DNA of 5,088 bases from an uncultured Prevotella sp. (lineage in GTDB: Bacteria; Bacteroidota; Bacteroidia; Bacteroidales; Bacteroidaceae): contig URYG01000231.1 in NCBI GenBank assembly GCA_900551985.1, forward strand, positions 1 to 5,088. The letters run 5' to 3'. This document shows, piece by piece, positions 5,028 to 5,088 of the stretch (positions within the stretch are counted from its first letter, which is position 1; the number at the start of each line of letters is the position of its first letter). The position numbers and the translations under genes are program-made. A model generated the notes under the pieces. It worked only from the letters and a program-made list of their open reading frames with translations. It had not been told where the DNA came from and did not search any database.

Positions 5028-5088
5028 ATGATGAAGAAAAAGGATGTAAAATCATACACGAATGTCTTTAAGTCTGCGGTGGATAATA
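5028..5088 (+). CDS. Start of an unknown gene, partial at the window edge
   Basis: An open frame begins ATG-ATG (5028 or 5031) one base after the ATPase stop and reads MMKKKDVKSYTNVFKSAVDN up to the edge. Its basic, lysine-rich start and one-base spacing fit a second gene of the same operon, probably a functional partner of the ATPase. Twenty residues are too few to assign a family. Confidence 0.55.
   Translation, partial: MMKKKDVKSYTNVFKSAVDN

Overview
The window looks like Bacteroidales DNA, most likely Prevotella/Segatella. Three starts are preceded by exact matches to the Bacteroidota -7 promoter element (TAnnTTTG), no start has a clear Shine-Dalgarno sequence, and the left half carries a VirE/VapE-type primase-helicase followed by a DUF4248 protein and an HU-like protein. 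That gene order is, from memory, characteristic of Bacteroidales accessory regions. No rRNA, tRNA, CRISPR array or recognisable transposase gene is visible.

Left block (about 1-3004, minus strand). A leader promoter near 3000 drives a 752-residue protein that joins a primase-polymerase-like N-terminal domain to a superfamily 3-type helicase domain. It is followed by a perfect 16-bp hairpin, then a 73-residue DUF4248 protein, then an HU-like gene with its own promoter. The HU-like frame stops after 48 codons, about where the family normally continues, so it appears broken. The block resembles a small replication or DNA-maintenance module such as those carried by integrative elements and phage satellites. 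No integrase, capsid or mobilisation gene lies in the window to prove this.

Middle (about 2883-3853). A divergent intergenic region contains a perfect 18-bp palindrome (TGCGTCA-AAAA-TGACGCA). To its right is a plus-strand gene of unknown family. Its first 25 codons and its last 119 codons are in different frames, and the break falls at a run of six A. After it comes a 336-bp gene-free stretch with a MITE-like pair of 13-bp inverted repeats 100 bp apart, a 9-bp tandem repeat (ATCTGCGNN x3), and a clear promoter with a palindrome over its -33 element.

Right block (3854-5088, plus strand). A complete 390-residue ABC-class AAA ATPase (Walker A, signature-like SAGQ, Walker B with catalytic Glu, switch His) is followed after one base by the start of another gene that runs off the window. 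The block is more AT-rich than the primase-helicase gene: one sampled 60-base line has 22 G/C against 35. A stand-alone ATPase paired with a small tightly linked partner is a common layout for phage-defence operons. Here that reading is inference, because the partner is almost entirely outside the window.
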